Source: Rhyacophila brunnea (taxonomy: Eukaryota > Arthropoda > Insecta > Trichoptera > Rhyacophilidae). From it: 64,000 nt of DNA. The notes beneath the pieces are model-generated. The model was not told the DNA's origin, searched no databases, and saw only the letters and a list, made by a program, of their open reading frames with translations. The stretch is taken from NCBI GenBank assembly GCA_022495005.1, contig JAGYXB010000665.1, positions 744,001 through 808,000 of the forward strand, given 5' to 3'. Shown in pieces: positions 33,115 to 43,505 of the stretch. Each line of letters opens with the position of its first letter. Within the stretch, counting starts at the first letter, position 1. A program made the position numbers and the translations under genes.

Positions 33115-33853
33115 CAGTGTTGCCATGTCTACTGAAATTTCATTAGATCAACTGATATTTTTTGCCTGAATTTTTGATTTTTTTTCGAAATTCAAGTAAA
33201 TCTACTGATATTTGTGTTTCTCCATAATTGTAAATTAACTGATGATTCTTTTAATAATAAACTTGAAACGATTTATGCATGACCTTTTTTGATGTTATAC
33301 ACTTCTAAATTGTCATAAAAAGCATAGTAACTCTACCCAAGAGCTCCATTTTACCCATTAATATCATCATTGTTTACAATAAATTAATATTATTGGTTAT
33401 TGTTGTTCTTATTAGTTTTAAATCATATGTAATAAACCACATTTTTCAAAATCTACTGATATTTTATGAAATCTACTGAATTTTTGTCAAAATCTACTGA
33501 AATTTTAAATTTTGACTTGGCAACACTGGGTTGATCGCATAGTCGGTGTTGCCATGTATATGTACTGAATTTTTAAATTTTGACTTGGCAACACTGGGTT
33601 GATCGCATAGTCAGTGTTGCCATGTCTACTGAAATTTTTGTCAGGAACATAAGAAATTATGATATTTGTGATGAAAGATGAATGAAGTCACTTTTTATAT
33701 GATTTTTTAAAAGACACTTGTGAGTTTATGTCAATATGCACGCTTTCAGCAAACACAATCGTTGATTTTCATACATTTTTGTCAATCTACTGATATTTTG
33801 AAGAAAAAATCAAAAAATCTACTGAACTTTGAAAATTTTAGTTGGCAGCACTG
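33115..33853. repeat. Cluster of small TIR repeats with CAGTGTTGCCA ends
   Basis: Three head-to-tail units start at about 33117, 33548 and 33611 with GTGTTGCCATGT. They end with GGCAACACTGG or GGCAGCACTGG and contain many CTACTGAAATTTT / CTACTGATATTTT motifs. The 33500-33610 part holds two tandem copies of the segment ACTTGGCAACACTGGGTTGA / TCGCATAGTC. It looks like a tandemly arranged MITE family. A truncated copy lies at 30701-30778, at the end of satellite unit 1. Confidence 0.65.
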
Positions 33854-33859
33854 GTGAAA

Positions 33860-35330
33860 ATGCGCGCGGATAACTGGATAATAAAATGAACAGTTTTAAT
33901 GGAAATTTGTATAAATGTTATTTCGAATAAACGACTTTAATGTGTTCAGTTATTATAACAGGATACATTTTTAAGTGACGAAAGTTAACAAAGTGTCAGT
34001 GGAATCGTGAGAAGTCAAGAATGATAAAAGTGTATAATATTATAGATTATTATTATTATGACATCTATCTATATTCTACCTAATAATAATATGAAATATC
34101 ATTTCCTATTGATTTTAAAGAAAAGTGTTAAAAATGACGATTGTTTGTCATACTCGTTTATAGACACATTAAAAATATAATGATTATTAAGGGGGGCTGA
34201 AAGCGCGACATTCAACTATAATTTAGTATAAAAAGGATCTCGGCGTCGTTAGCACGTTCATTTAAATCGATTTTTTCGCAAAAATCACTAATCATCGGAG
34301 ATTTTATTTCAAGAAAGATTATTATTATTTTTGATATTGTCGGCCGCTGATCATTATTATTTCATAAACACATGCAAGATATACGCCGATCAGAAAACAG
34401 GGCTGTCATAAGAATTAATATTTTTAAAATGTTAATTTCATCATAGTTTTTAATCAAACCTGTGCAAGTACATAATGATAACTTGGGTGGATTTCGTAGC
34501 AAACATACTATTGATTGGTTATAATAATGATACGGGTATATTATTATTATAACCCAATTCAAATTGAACATAGGTTGATACTCAAATACTATTATAGTAT
34601 GTTAAATAATAATACGAGAAAATAATACGATGGTATATAATCCATATCAATTATTTGAAAACATTACATTCGCATGTAAGTACATATATAGTGTAAAGAT
34701 CAGATAATTGTTTACTTTGCAAGATAACATCAAAATGTGTATATACTTATCTAAGTGACGAATGAAATTCATGTGTGAGTACAACTGAAAGCTTGGAAAT
34801 GTGTTTTTTTCTATTTCAAAATCTTTTAACTGTGTATTATTTTATTACAGATTCAAGGCCAACTTCATATAACTAATAAAAAAATATACTGTTTGTTTCT
34901 ACGAATAAAAAAAGACAGGAAGGGAGATGTGTACAAATAACGGCAATCAGAAAGGCCGGCAAATATGGCCGACTATGCGTGATACACAAACATAAAATAC
35001 ACAAAATTATAAACACATTCGAAGTTTGCCGCACACGTACAGACCACGTGATATTTGTTTACGCATAATCGTCGCTTTTCAAAATGGCGAATTTGATTGC
35101 CAGATTTTACTGCAATGAATCAGTATGTTCCTTCTTGTCTTTTTTTATTCGTAGGTTTGTGTACTATGTACACCGAGAAATTTCCATTTATAAAATCGGA
35201 AACGATTTTTACAGAAGAGTTTTGGAATATAATGCAACCAAAACTGGAAAAAATTCTATCATGGGTGTTGACTTCCTGAATTAGTTAACCCCAGGTCCAT
35301 GCCACTACGTGAACCACAGTGGATATTAAG
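33860..35330. other. Intergenic, nothing recognised
   Basis: AT-rich DNA. Small open frames at 35084-35284 lack domains or partner exons. No repeat ends were found. Confidence 0.4.
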
Positions 35331-35335
35331 CCATT

Positions 35336-35477
35336 TCCACACTGGCAACAAGTTGCTGGCAACCTCATTAAATTTTACGATACTTACCATAATTGCTTAA
35401 GAAATTTTACGATAATCATCATAATTATCGTAAAATCTAACGAGGTTGCCAGCAACTTAACTTGTTGCCAGTGTGGA
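35336..35477. mobile_element. Small fold-back / MITE-like element
   Basis: A 142-bp inverted repeat with ends TCCACACTGGCAACAAGTTG and the complement on the right (arm gap of a few bases). The inner second hairpin is TTTTACGATAATCATCATAA with its partner. It is non-coding, and the target duplication is not clear. Confidence 0.65.
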
Positions 35478-36264
35478 CCCGGCATTAGATGCACAAAACT
35501 TAAATAATACATATTATAAATAAAAATTTAAAATTATAATTATTTATGATTTATGTCTTCGACAGCCCTGATGAAATTAATATGAAATATGAGTCGATCG
35601 AGTCGTCGAGCAAGTTTATTGACACAAACAACTTTGACGCGACCTTTTTATATTAACTAGTAGGCCAGATATTATGGACCACATGTAAAAAAATCATATT
35701 TTCAATTCTCAAGGCCAATTCTGTAGAACGTCCCCTTAAGTAATTAACGTAAATAATGATTACAATTACAATAATTGGTCGATACGGATATTTTTAGGTT
35801 ATAGGGTATAATTTTTGAGACGACCTTATGAATAAATTTGCGAATGAAATCTCTCGGGAACATTAATAAATAAAATAAAATATGTGTATCTGTCGATTCG
35901 ATTAAGAATAGTTTGTCAAAAACGTATTTTAATTTAAAATTGGGGATGATATTAAATCAGTGTTGGAAGTAAGTGAATTTTTTCCCAATCGAGTGCCCGG
36001 TCAATATAGTCACATGTCGCTCGAAAATGTATTGGGAAGTAAACAAAAATCACCGAAATCGACTGGAAATTAATCCAGCGGGTGTCAACTGTGAAATTAT
36101 GATTTTAAACGATTCGAGAACGGATTATTTTTTTGAACCCATCGGACATGACAAATAAGGCATACAATCGCTCGCCAAAACCCGGGAAAGCTGTAGGATA
36201 ATAATATATAGGAGATTATGAAATCACTGATGTGTAAACATTTTTGTAAATTTACTCTAATTTT

Positions 36265-36465
36265 CTGGCGAGGCAACACTAAGACTATCTGTGGCAATTG
36301 GCAACATTGACCAGCTGTCAAGAATCCGTCTGTCGTTCGTATTTTTGTAAATGTAAATAAAGATACAAACATGAACCAAAGAATATTAATATGTGGTACA
36401 TAATTGAAATATAATAAGTTTTGATAAACTACCATCTTTAGTGTACTGCAATTTTTATATTCAAA
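36265..36465 (+). promoter_or_regulatory. Gene B upstream region, conserved with gene A
   Basis: Blocks CAACATTGACCAGCTGTCAA, AAATGTAAATAAAGATAC and AATATTAATATGTGGTAC align with the region before gene A. This is the likely 5' UTR and core promoter of the ancestral gene, carried along in the duplication. Confidence 0.35.
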
Positions 36466-36597
36466 ATGCGTTTTGACGACGTATGCCGAGTTTGTTTAAA
36501 AAATGGTTGTTTAACATCAATTTTCACAACTCAAAAGTTGATAGGTGAACAATCGATGTTATGTTCAGAAATGCTAGTAGCCTGTGCTACTGTCACG
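36466..36597 (+). CDS. Gene B exon 1 (first half of ZAD)
   Basis: It encodes 44 residues starting MRFDDVCRVCLKNGCLTS, with ZAD ligands C7 and C10. The donor is ACG/GTAAAT in phase 0, exactly as in gene A. Confidence 0.88.
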
Positions 36598-39500
36598 GTA
36601 AATACAACCCCGTTATAGTATTATAATATATTTATTATTTTCCTTTAAATGAATATATGTATTTACGGTATTATTTGGTAGGTAACCAAACTTATGAAAA
36701 GTCTTAGCAGAATGTTATATCGATATAAATGAAAATTACTAACCCATTGAATACAGATTTAAAAGGAGAAAAAAGTGGACCGACAGCCAGAAAAAAAATT
36801 GTAGTAAATTTTAGTGTTCACTAAAACTGTTACCTACCTAAGTACTACTTTTTTATTATTTATGTTCAGTTTTAATATTTTTTAAAAACATACTACCTAT
36901 GTAAGTATTGAAACATTTGGCGCTGATTGTCTCCAATGGGTTAAGTAGGTATTGGTTTCACCAGTTAAGCACAAGCTGCTACTAATATAGGTTTTCTTAT
37001 GACATTTGACATATTGTCAACGTTTTCGTATAGCCTTGTATTTTTTTCAGGTGAATGTATTGGATGGGTTGCCGAGACAAATCTGCCCTCAATGTTTTAG
37101 AAAACTATGTTCCGCATACAAATTTAGAATTTTGTGTGAAAAATCATTCTCTCTCTTGTTAGAGCACGCCACGAAAGAAATCAAAATCGATCTGGTCAAA
37201 ACGGAAGGTGATGATTTAGAATTTGAAGAAAATTTTGAAAGAAATCAATTATCAAACAATAAAGTTGGAGAACTTTCGCCAGTTAAAGAAGAGGATATCA
37301 TTAAACATGAAAAGGAACTCACTATTAAAGTTTTAGAAGGCAAAGAAATAGATAGTATTGATATCTTTCAGAATGATGATGTCGGATCACCGAATAATTT
37401 TGATGACTTCGAAATTGATTTAAATGACAATGAAAACAAACAAACAGAACGAGAAAAAAGAAGTGAGTTTGGTTAAGTTAGCCGTTATGTACCTTTAAGT
37501 TAGCCATTAAGTTACCTGCGTAATTTAAGTTTACAGTGAAAATATAATCTGGTTCCAGACTATTGAAGATACATAATAATTGTTACTGATATAATAAATT
37601 TTACCACAAGACATATTATATTTATTTATATACCCAGGGCTTTTTTTGTAATGTAAGGCCGTGGAACGGAGTTCCGGCACCTTTTTTCACAGTATTTTTA
37701 ATGTTTCAAAAGCAATTAGACGAAACAATGTTCGCGGTTACATAGTAAAAGTTAATTTTCCTGAATCTCATATGAAAAAACATATCCTGAAAAACTATCT
37801 CGTTTGATATATGCATTGAATTCCATTACCATTTCTTCAAGTGAATGTGAACACGAATTTTCGCAAATGAATCTAATTATTACCCCATTAAGAGCTGCGT
37901 TGAAGACCAAATCAGTTTCAGTACTTTTGTTCATCAAACTCGTCGGACCACCTTTGATACTTTTCGATCCTATCAAAATACGTTGATCGGTGGTTACTAA
38001 GTGGAAGACATTCGGCCATAGACTCTAACACTAATAAAAGGAATCGAGATAATTTGCCAGACGAGAATTGGACTGAACTTTGGAAATCACCATTGCCACC
38101 ACAAAGAGGGGCTGACAGGGCTCTAGTCTGGGATCGACTAGATAAGTGAGATAAATGCACATCACAGATTTGCTCTAATCGTAAAAAAATCACTTACTTC
38201 AGGCGTATTACCATTTTAAAATATGTGGTTGTGTAATTGCATTTTTTGGTTAATGATTGATAATACACTGAATACCCTTAACCTTGAACACCATTTGAAA
38301 AACGCTACTATATAGCGTCACACTGCCTTTAACCTTAGTGATAGGTAGGGGGCCCGCAAAAGATTGTGGACTGGGGGACCGTTCAGGATTTGGGGGCAAT
38401 GGAAATCAACTGTATACTTTTATTCAAATATATGATGTTTTTACAATTTTATTTTTTATAACTTTGGTTGTTTATTTGTATTAATGTTTGTTTGTTTAAT
38501 TTTTCGTGCGCTGCTTCGTGGCATAGGAAAAGTTACTTTAAATGATATTTGAACATAATTTTCTTTAGTAGGTAAGAAGTTTGGCAATAAGTGAGTTCCG
38601 GCACCTGTATTTAAAAAAAAGAGCCCTGTATATACCTAACATTACCGCGATGTTATTGTCACTTTTCAGGATTGAGGTTGATTTTGTAATCAGTTTTCTG
38701 GTGGATTTCTATTTTGTGAACAAATTATAATGTCTGTATTACTACATAACACATTCACTTACTAGTGAATGCAGATTTGAAGAATAAAAGGGACCTTATA
38801 AACGACCCTTTTCTAGCATTGTCCTATTCTTCGAATGTGTCCACTTAAATATTGCCACAAAAAACAATTCTACATATTGTGAATTCACATTTATGTTTTT
38901 TAACTATTCTAGTAACGTGTCCATTTTAATATTGACAATTTTATGTGTCCTTACACATAAAACTTATAAGTTAACAGCATAGTTTTACATTAATTAAATA
39001 AGCCAAATGACACTGAAACTGTACATTTCATGATTTTTAAAAAAACCAATGATTGTTGAGGATTCTAAATAAAATAAGTATGTTATAATAATTAATTGTG
39101 TAAGACAAAAGCCATTGTTATGTTTTGTTGTGTAAGTACTAATCAACCTGTTTATTATTGTAGAATTGAGAAGAGCACACAAGAGATTGAAAAAGAAATT
39201 CAAGGTGTGCAAAGAATTAAAAAAGTCCCAAGATACCGCAGAGCCCGAAGCATTAAAATGCTCACTCTGCCCTAAGGTTTTTAAGTGGAAATATCTGCTT
39301 ATTGCGCATCAGGATTCTCATTTAGGAATTAAGCGGTATTTTTGTGATATCTGCCAGAAATGTAAGAACCTATTATGTCCTTCTCAAATTTGTCATACTA
39401 AATATTACTTTTCACATATTTGTTATATTTTATTCTAGGTAATTTTTTTTGAATATACATAATATATCCTCCGAAGATTCACAGGATCCACTTTTTGAAA

Positions 39501-42004
39501 ACCATCATATCAAGTCATTGTTATGTATATTGATATACTGTGGATGGGCAAATGTTGCAGTGCTACATCTCAGTGTGATTAAAAAATACACAACAGGTTT
39601 AATCAGCCATTTGTCAGATTTTTATCGCCGCATCAAAAGAATGAGACATCACTCTTCTAAGTCAGGGTGGACGAGGAGCGTTATTACCCCGTAGCTCTCA
39701 TTCCTGTCATTAATATCGGAAATATTTTTATGATTCGAGTATATGAGATTGTAATTTTATTAATTTTCTGTTTGTACTGTGGCAAAGGCATCTATTTGTT
39801 CTGATGAGTAGTAAGGAGGAAGCCATAATCTTGATAGAACCCTTCCATAAAAACTACTTTATTTGGGATCCAAAACATCTGGATCGTTCAACGCGGTGTG
39901 ATTTAGTTTACCTTTTACTCATATATAGTGAATAAAAATGTATGTGTTTGCTACTAATGAACTAAATGAATTCATTGCTGCAGTGAAATAGAAAATGATG
40001 ATTAGATTCAAGAACTTGTATCGTAATACCATATCCTGTGGTTTTATGATGGATATAATATTTACAGTGATGATACAGAAATGAATCAGACATTATTTGT
40101 ATCAGTAGATACCGGTCTTTATGGGTAATTTTATTCGCTGGCAATTCACATTCAATAATAATTGTGTTTCAGCTTACAGAGTTGAGAAGGACCACAAAAA
40201 TATGCATCGGCGAGGATTTAAATTCAAATGTGATGTATGTTCAAAATGTTTCAATACAAAAGCGAAACTCAGCATTCACAAAAATACGCATTCCACAGAT
40301 AGAGAAAAAATTATTTGCGGTTTAGATGGATGTACTAAAACTTTTTTAAGTATGAGTGGTTTGGACCGGCACAGGTATCCTCATATTTTGAATTGTTGAT
40401 AAATGAATAGTTAAAATTATTCTGTGTATGTTGTGAATATGTTGATAAGTCTAAAAACATCAATTCTCAGGGCAGTTATTTGTACGTTTGGCTTTCTGTT
40501 GTAAATCAGATACATTTTTAAATTTCAGTAAAATCTAAATTCTCAACAAACAAAAATTTAAAAACATTTTGATTTACCACAGAAAACCAACCTTACAACT
40601 AGCTGCCTTGAGAATTGATGTTTTTGGACTTATCAACATATTCACGCCATACATTGAATTATTGACACATGACGCCCAGTAAAAAGAAATTCTCCAATTA
40701 CATATGTAGTATTTAGTATTCTTGCTTTTTCCCAAATAATATAACAAGGCACAATAATAATAATCGTGTCATTTCTTTCAACTAGGTATTTAAAATATTT
40801 TTTTATTATCGAGCTGAGAAAATAATGAATTAAATATGCGACTCTAAGTTTTGCATAAGTAACTTTTCAACCTTCTGTAATGGGGGGGGGGTGTATTGAT
40901 GTCAAATGATCTGTTATTACTATTCTAAGAAAAGATATTCATATTTAATGTTTTTATTATTTCAAGGACAGACAGGTCAAGCCAAAATATTCAAATTGAT
41001 ATGTTACTTGAAAATAATAAAAATATTTTATATACGGGGTGTAACCAGTGTAAGGAATAAAATGTTTATCACTTTTTATACAAAGCAGTTATGTACGTGT
41101 TTCAACATTGTTTGATGGATAAGTATGTATGAAACGATGTAAAAGCCTAACTCGTTCTTCATGTCACTTGTAGTTGTTTAATCCTCAGCAATTCAATTAT
41201 CATGGATGGTTAGAGATGTTATATTTAATGGCTTTGTTTCAGTTTCATTATTAATTATATTTTGTTAAATAGTGTCAGTGAAAACATTCAAATCATATTC
41301 ATTTTATACTCAATTCAGAACTGAATGACAATGTATTTATAGCCAACGGGAAGACAATCTTTAAAAACTAAAACTTCCGACATGAAAATATTGTAGAATT
41401 ATCCTTTCAATATTATAATGTTTTATTTCTTTCATTGCAGAATATCCCACAGCGGTTTAAAAAATTTTGTCTGTCACTTGTGTAGTAAAAGTTTTATTGA
41501 CAAGTATCAGTTAGAAGTTCATATTCGGACGCACACTAATGAACGGCCATATTCGTGTGGCTTCTGCGAGAAGATGTTTATAACCACATCTGCCAGAATT
41601 ACTCATGAAAGATGGTAAAAATTAACTTAATAAATTTTTAACAATGTGAATGAAAAATTTAATCAAAAATCCCATGTGCATGTCATTCATCTATGTTGAC
41701 TAATATATTAATAAGATACCTACGTACTTAGGTACATGTACATTTTCATAACAAAAAGCAACCATTGTTGGTATTCCATGCAGTTTTATTTTACAGGCAT
41801 ACCAATACAAAAAACTACCATTGCCAGTATTGCGACAAAAGTTTTGTGAGTTCTTCAGGATTAAAAAGACACCTATTATGTCATACCAAGGAGCAGCATC
41901 AGGCTTGTCGATTTTGTGGGAAAAAGTTTGCACGGTTCGATAACAGAAAAAGACACGAGATGGCAATGCATGGGATCACAGACGAATCCACCCTTTATGT
42001 TTGA
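36466..42004 (+). CDS. Gene B: ZAD-C2H2 zinc-finger protein, six exons
   Basis: Predicted nuclear DNA-binding protein of about 441 aa, the tandem paralogue of gene A. Exons: 36466-36597, 37051-37462, 39164-39361, 40173-40374, 41441-41614, 41797-42004. The total of 1326 nt is exactly in frame with phases 0,1,1,2,2 and GT-AG at every intron. The ZAD has ligands C7, C10, C56 and C59. The acidic linker carries VKTE and VKEE sites, and a Lys-rich hinge (RRAHKRLKKKFK) follows. Eight C2H2 fingers span 214-431, including the short-spaced finger 2 and the C-x4-C finger 4. The C-terminus is GITDESTLYV. Introns are compact (intron 1 453 bp, intron 4 1066 bp) compared with gene A, and only intron 2 holds a large insertion (hAT). 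It is the better candidate for the intact member. It converges on gene C, 1.4 kb away. Confidence 0.9.
37051..37462 (+). CDS. Gene B exon 2 (second half of ZAD plus acidic linker)
   Basis: It follows TTTTTTTCAG and starts VNVLDGLPRQICPQC with ligands C56 and C59. The Asp/Glu/Asn-rich linker shows more substitutions against gene A than the fingers do, as expected for a disordered region. The donor is GTGAGT, phase 1. Confidence 0.88.
37635..38628. mobile_element. hAT element in gene B intron 2 (KIAA1586-like)
   Basis: A 994-bp element with ends CAGGGCTTTTTTT and, from the right, CAGGGCTCTTTTTTTT. It is flanked by an exact 8-bp duplication TATATACC (37627-37634, 38629-38636). The GAGTTCCGGCACC motif occurs in subterminal position at both ends, in inverted orientation. 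It contains a partial transposase and is absent from gene A, so it inserted after the duplication. Confidence 0.88.
37790..38146 (+). pseudogene. hAT transposase C-terminal fragment (KIAA1586-like)
   Basis: The frame reads ALNSITISSSECEHEFSQMN, LIITPLRAALKTKSVSVLLF and IKLVGPPLILFDP. This matches the dimerisation region of KIAA1586-like hAT transposases (STAECERGFS.MN....LR, then FIK..GPP...F.P). After a frameshift it continues WLLSGRHSAIDSNT. Only the C-terminal part remains. Confidence 0.75.
39164..39361 (+). CDS. Gene B exon 3 (basic hinge, finger 1)
   Basis: It encodes the Lys-rich hinge, finger 1 (CSLCPKVFKWKYLLIAHQDS, then H) and the start of finger 2 (FCDICQK). It is 198 nt with donor GTAAGA, the same as gene A in length and phase. 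Confidence 0.88.
40173..40374 (+). CDS. Gene B exon 4 (fingers 2-4)
   Basis: It is 202 nt and holds the end of finger 2, finger 3 (CDVCSKCFNTKAKLSIHKNT, then H) and most of finger 4 (CGLDGCTKTFLSMSGLDRH). It ends CACAG/GTATCC with a normal GT donor, which is the reference for the GC donor in gene A. Confidence 0.88.
40425..40653. mobile_element. MITE in gene B intron 4
   Basis: A 229-bp element with TIRs of about 49 bp and few mismatches (TGTATG, then GTGAATATGTTGATAAGTC, then AAAAACATCAATTCTCA). The internal region is weakly self-complementary (AAAATCTAAATTCTC region). It is not present in gene A intron 4. The superfamily is not assigned. Confidence 0.75.
41441..41614 (+). CDS. Gene B exon 5 (fingers 5-6)
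   Basis: It is 174 nt after TTCATTGCAG. It completes finger 4 (HRISH) and encodes finger 5 (CHLCSKSFIDKYQLEVHIRT, then H), the linker TNERPY and finger 6 up to HERW. The donor is TG/GTAAAA. Confidence 0.88.
41797..42004 (+). CDS. Gene B exon 6 (fingers 7-8, stop)
   Basis: It follows TTTTACAG. It completes finger 6 (HERWH) and encodes finger 7 (CQYCDKSFVSSSGLKRHLLC, then H) and finger 8 (CRFCGKKFARFDNRKRHEMA, then MH), with C-terminus GITDESTLYV and TGA. Confidence 0.88.
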
Positions 42005-43392
42005 TGCTTTAAAATTATTATTATACCTATACAGTGATTTATTAATGGAGAATGATTACTTTCGGTCTTTTAGTTATCAGCATTCGGTACTTTTGAAAAA
42101 CTTTCAATGCCCTGTAAGAATAGATACCTACAGTAATTTCACTAACACAATTCAATTATATGTACCTACATCTAAGTGAAATGATGTTATTAAAATTTGT
42201 GATATATATCTACATACCAATGTATATCTAATACATTAATTGTTTTTGGGTTTTAATCATCTATTTTATTTAATACTAAGTTGACTGAATATGGCAGCTT
42301 AGAAATACTTAATTAAATTTCATGAAATAATGTGCCTATGGTATAAGTAGCAATAATGTAATGATGTTAACAATGAAAATATATTTTATCAATAATCCTT
42401 AAAATATTTTTTTGTTAGTTTTAGTTGGGAGTGAATTGAAATGAGCTTCATGTATGTTTTTTTTCTTTCTTTTCTCGTAGACTTTTTTCTATATGAAAAT
42501 ATATGTTCAATGTTTTATAGAATAACCTCGTACCTGTATAATGAATGATCGATTGAAATATAGAACAGAGTACATATACCATTAACGTGCACAATAATTC
42601 ATATTATGTATTTTCGGTGTGTCTCTTGGTAATTTGAATACAAGCTAGAATTGGATTAGTTCTATCACCAATAAATTATATGGGAAAATTTAAATTTTGA
42701 AGTACTTATACCTAAATGGAATATTTAATAGAATTTTAGAATACAATCATGATCTAGGTATATTTTCATAACAAAAATTATGGATATTTTTTTTTTTTAA
42801 TGAAATTTTCATTTCGATTATTCTCAATTGTTTTATTGATTTAGTTGTTTTTGTTGATAGTGTATAATATTGGTAAATAAATGTTTTATTTAAATATCAG
42901 TTGCTGGTTTTTATTTTCCAAATTAATGAAAAAACTAATGTTTTAAATGCTAATGGAGGTTTTGCAAGAATAAAACAATATGTATGTACAAAATTGAGCA
43001 AGATTTATTTGACTTAAAAATCTTTAGGTATAGCAATAATTAATAATTATACCACATATTAGTAAAAAAGATATGAAATACTTTGCATTCAACTAACATA
43101 ATAATATGTACATATAGAGAAATAGGTCAGCCTGTGAAGAAGGAAATAAATAAATAGTCATTCCTGTTTATATTCACATATTAGAAGTGGATAATAAATA
43201 GGTTTGCGCTTACATATTATTATGTATAAAAATTATAAGTTAGAACTGTCATATTATCAGACTAGAATATTTTGCATCGACTGGTTCATTTGACAAAAGA
43301 AAACTCACCAGCAATAAGGAATGACTTTAATATCAATAATTACATTGGTTATATTGGTTTGCGTAATCCTTGTCGGGCAGGTATTTAAACCC
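42005..43392. other. 3' regions of convergent genes B and C
   Basis: AT-rich stretch of 1.39 kb between two stop codons facing each other. An AATAAA-type signal on the plus strand near 42876 and TTTATT (minus-strand AATAAA) near 43008 could serve as poly-A signals for B and C, which would make the 3' UTRs nearly abut. No repeat or gene was recognised. Confidence 0.4.
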
Positions 43393-43505
43393 CTAGCTGA
43401 TCTCCAGTTCCAGGTGAGGGTCATCGAGGATGTCAGTCTTCAGGGGTGATGGATGTACCTTGATGGTAGTGTGAATAACTTTTTTTGGTGGGTCGTTTTT
43501 GTTAC
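43393..43505 (-). CDS. Gene C exon 10 (C-terminal tail)
   Basis: It is 113 nt after TTGTAG and encodes a finger-free tail, NKNDPPKKVIHTTIKVHPSP, that ends in an acidic DDPHLELEIS before TAG. No domain is known to me. Confidence 0.8.

Larger units (their letters stand above)
28036..33184 (+). repeat. Tandem segmental duplication of the satellite block
   Basis: Unit 1 (about 28036-30778) and unit 2 (about 30779-33184) are collinear. Each starts with the loop and right arm of the fold-back element, runs through the same monomer order and ends with the same non-satellite tail. That tail is TAATATGTA.AACACCAATTA through GAATTTTTGATTTTTTTTC, at 30540-30778 and 32951-33184. Shared rare variants include a monomer with TTTTGATAAATACAGCAATA near 29826 and 32237. 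Unit 2 has lost some monomers and gained the 31801-31941 insertion. Confidence 0.85.

Noticed and set aside
35084..35284. Two overlapping ORFs of about 60-66 aa starting near a CAAAATGG context
   Set aside because: The start context is good, but neither frame has a recognisable domain or a continuing exon. Left as intergenic.
41700..41966. Minus-strand ORF opposite gene B exon 6
   Set aside because: Antisense of the zinc-finger coding sequence. The plus strand has the C2H2 pattern and splice sites.
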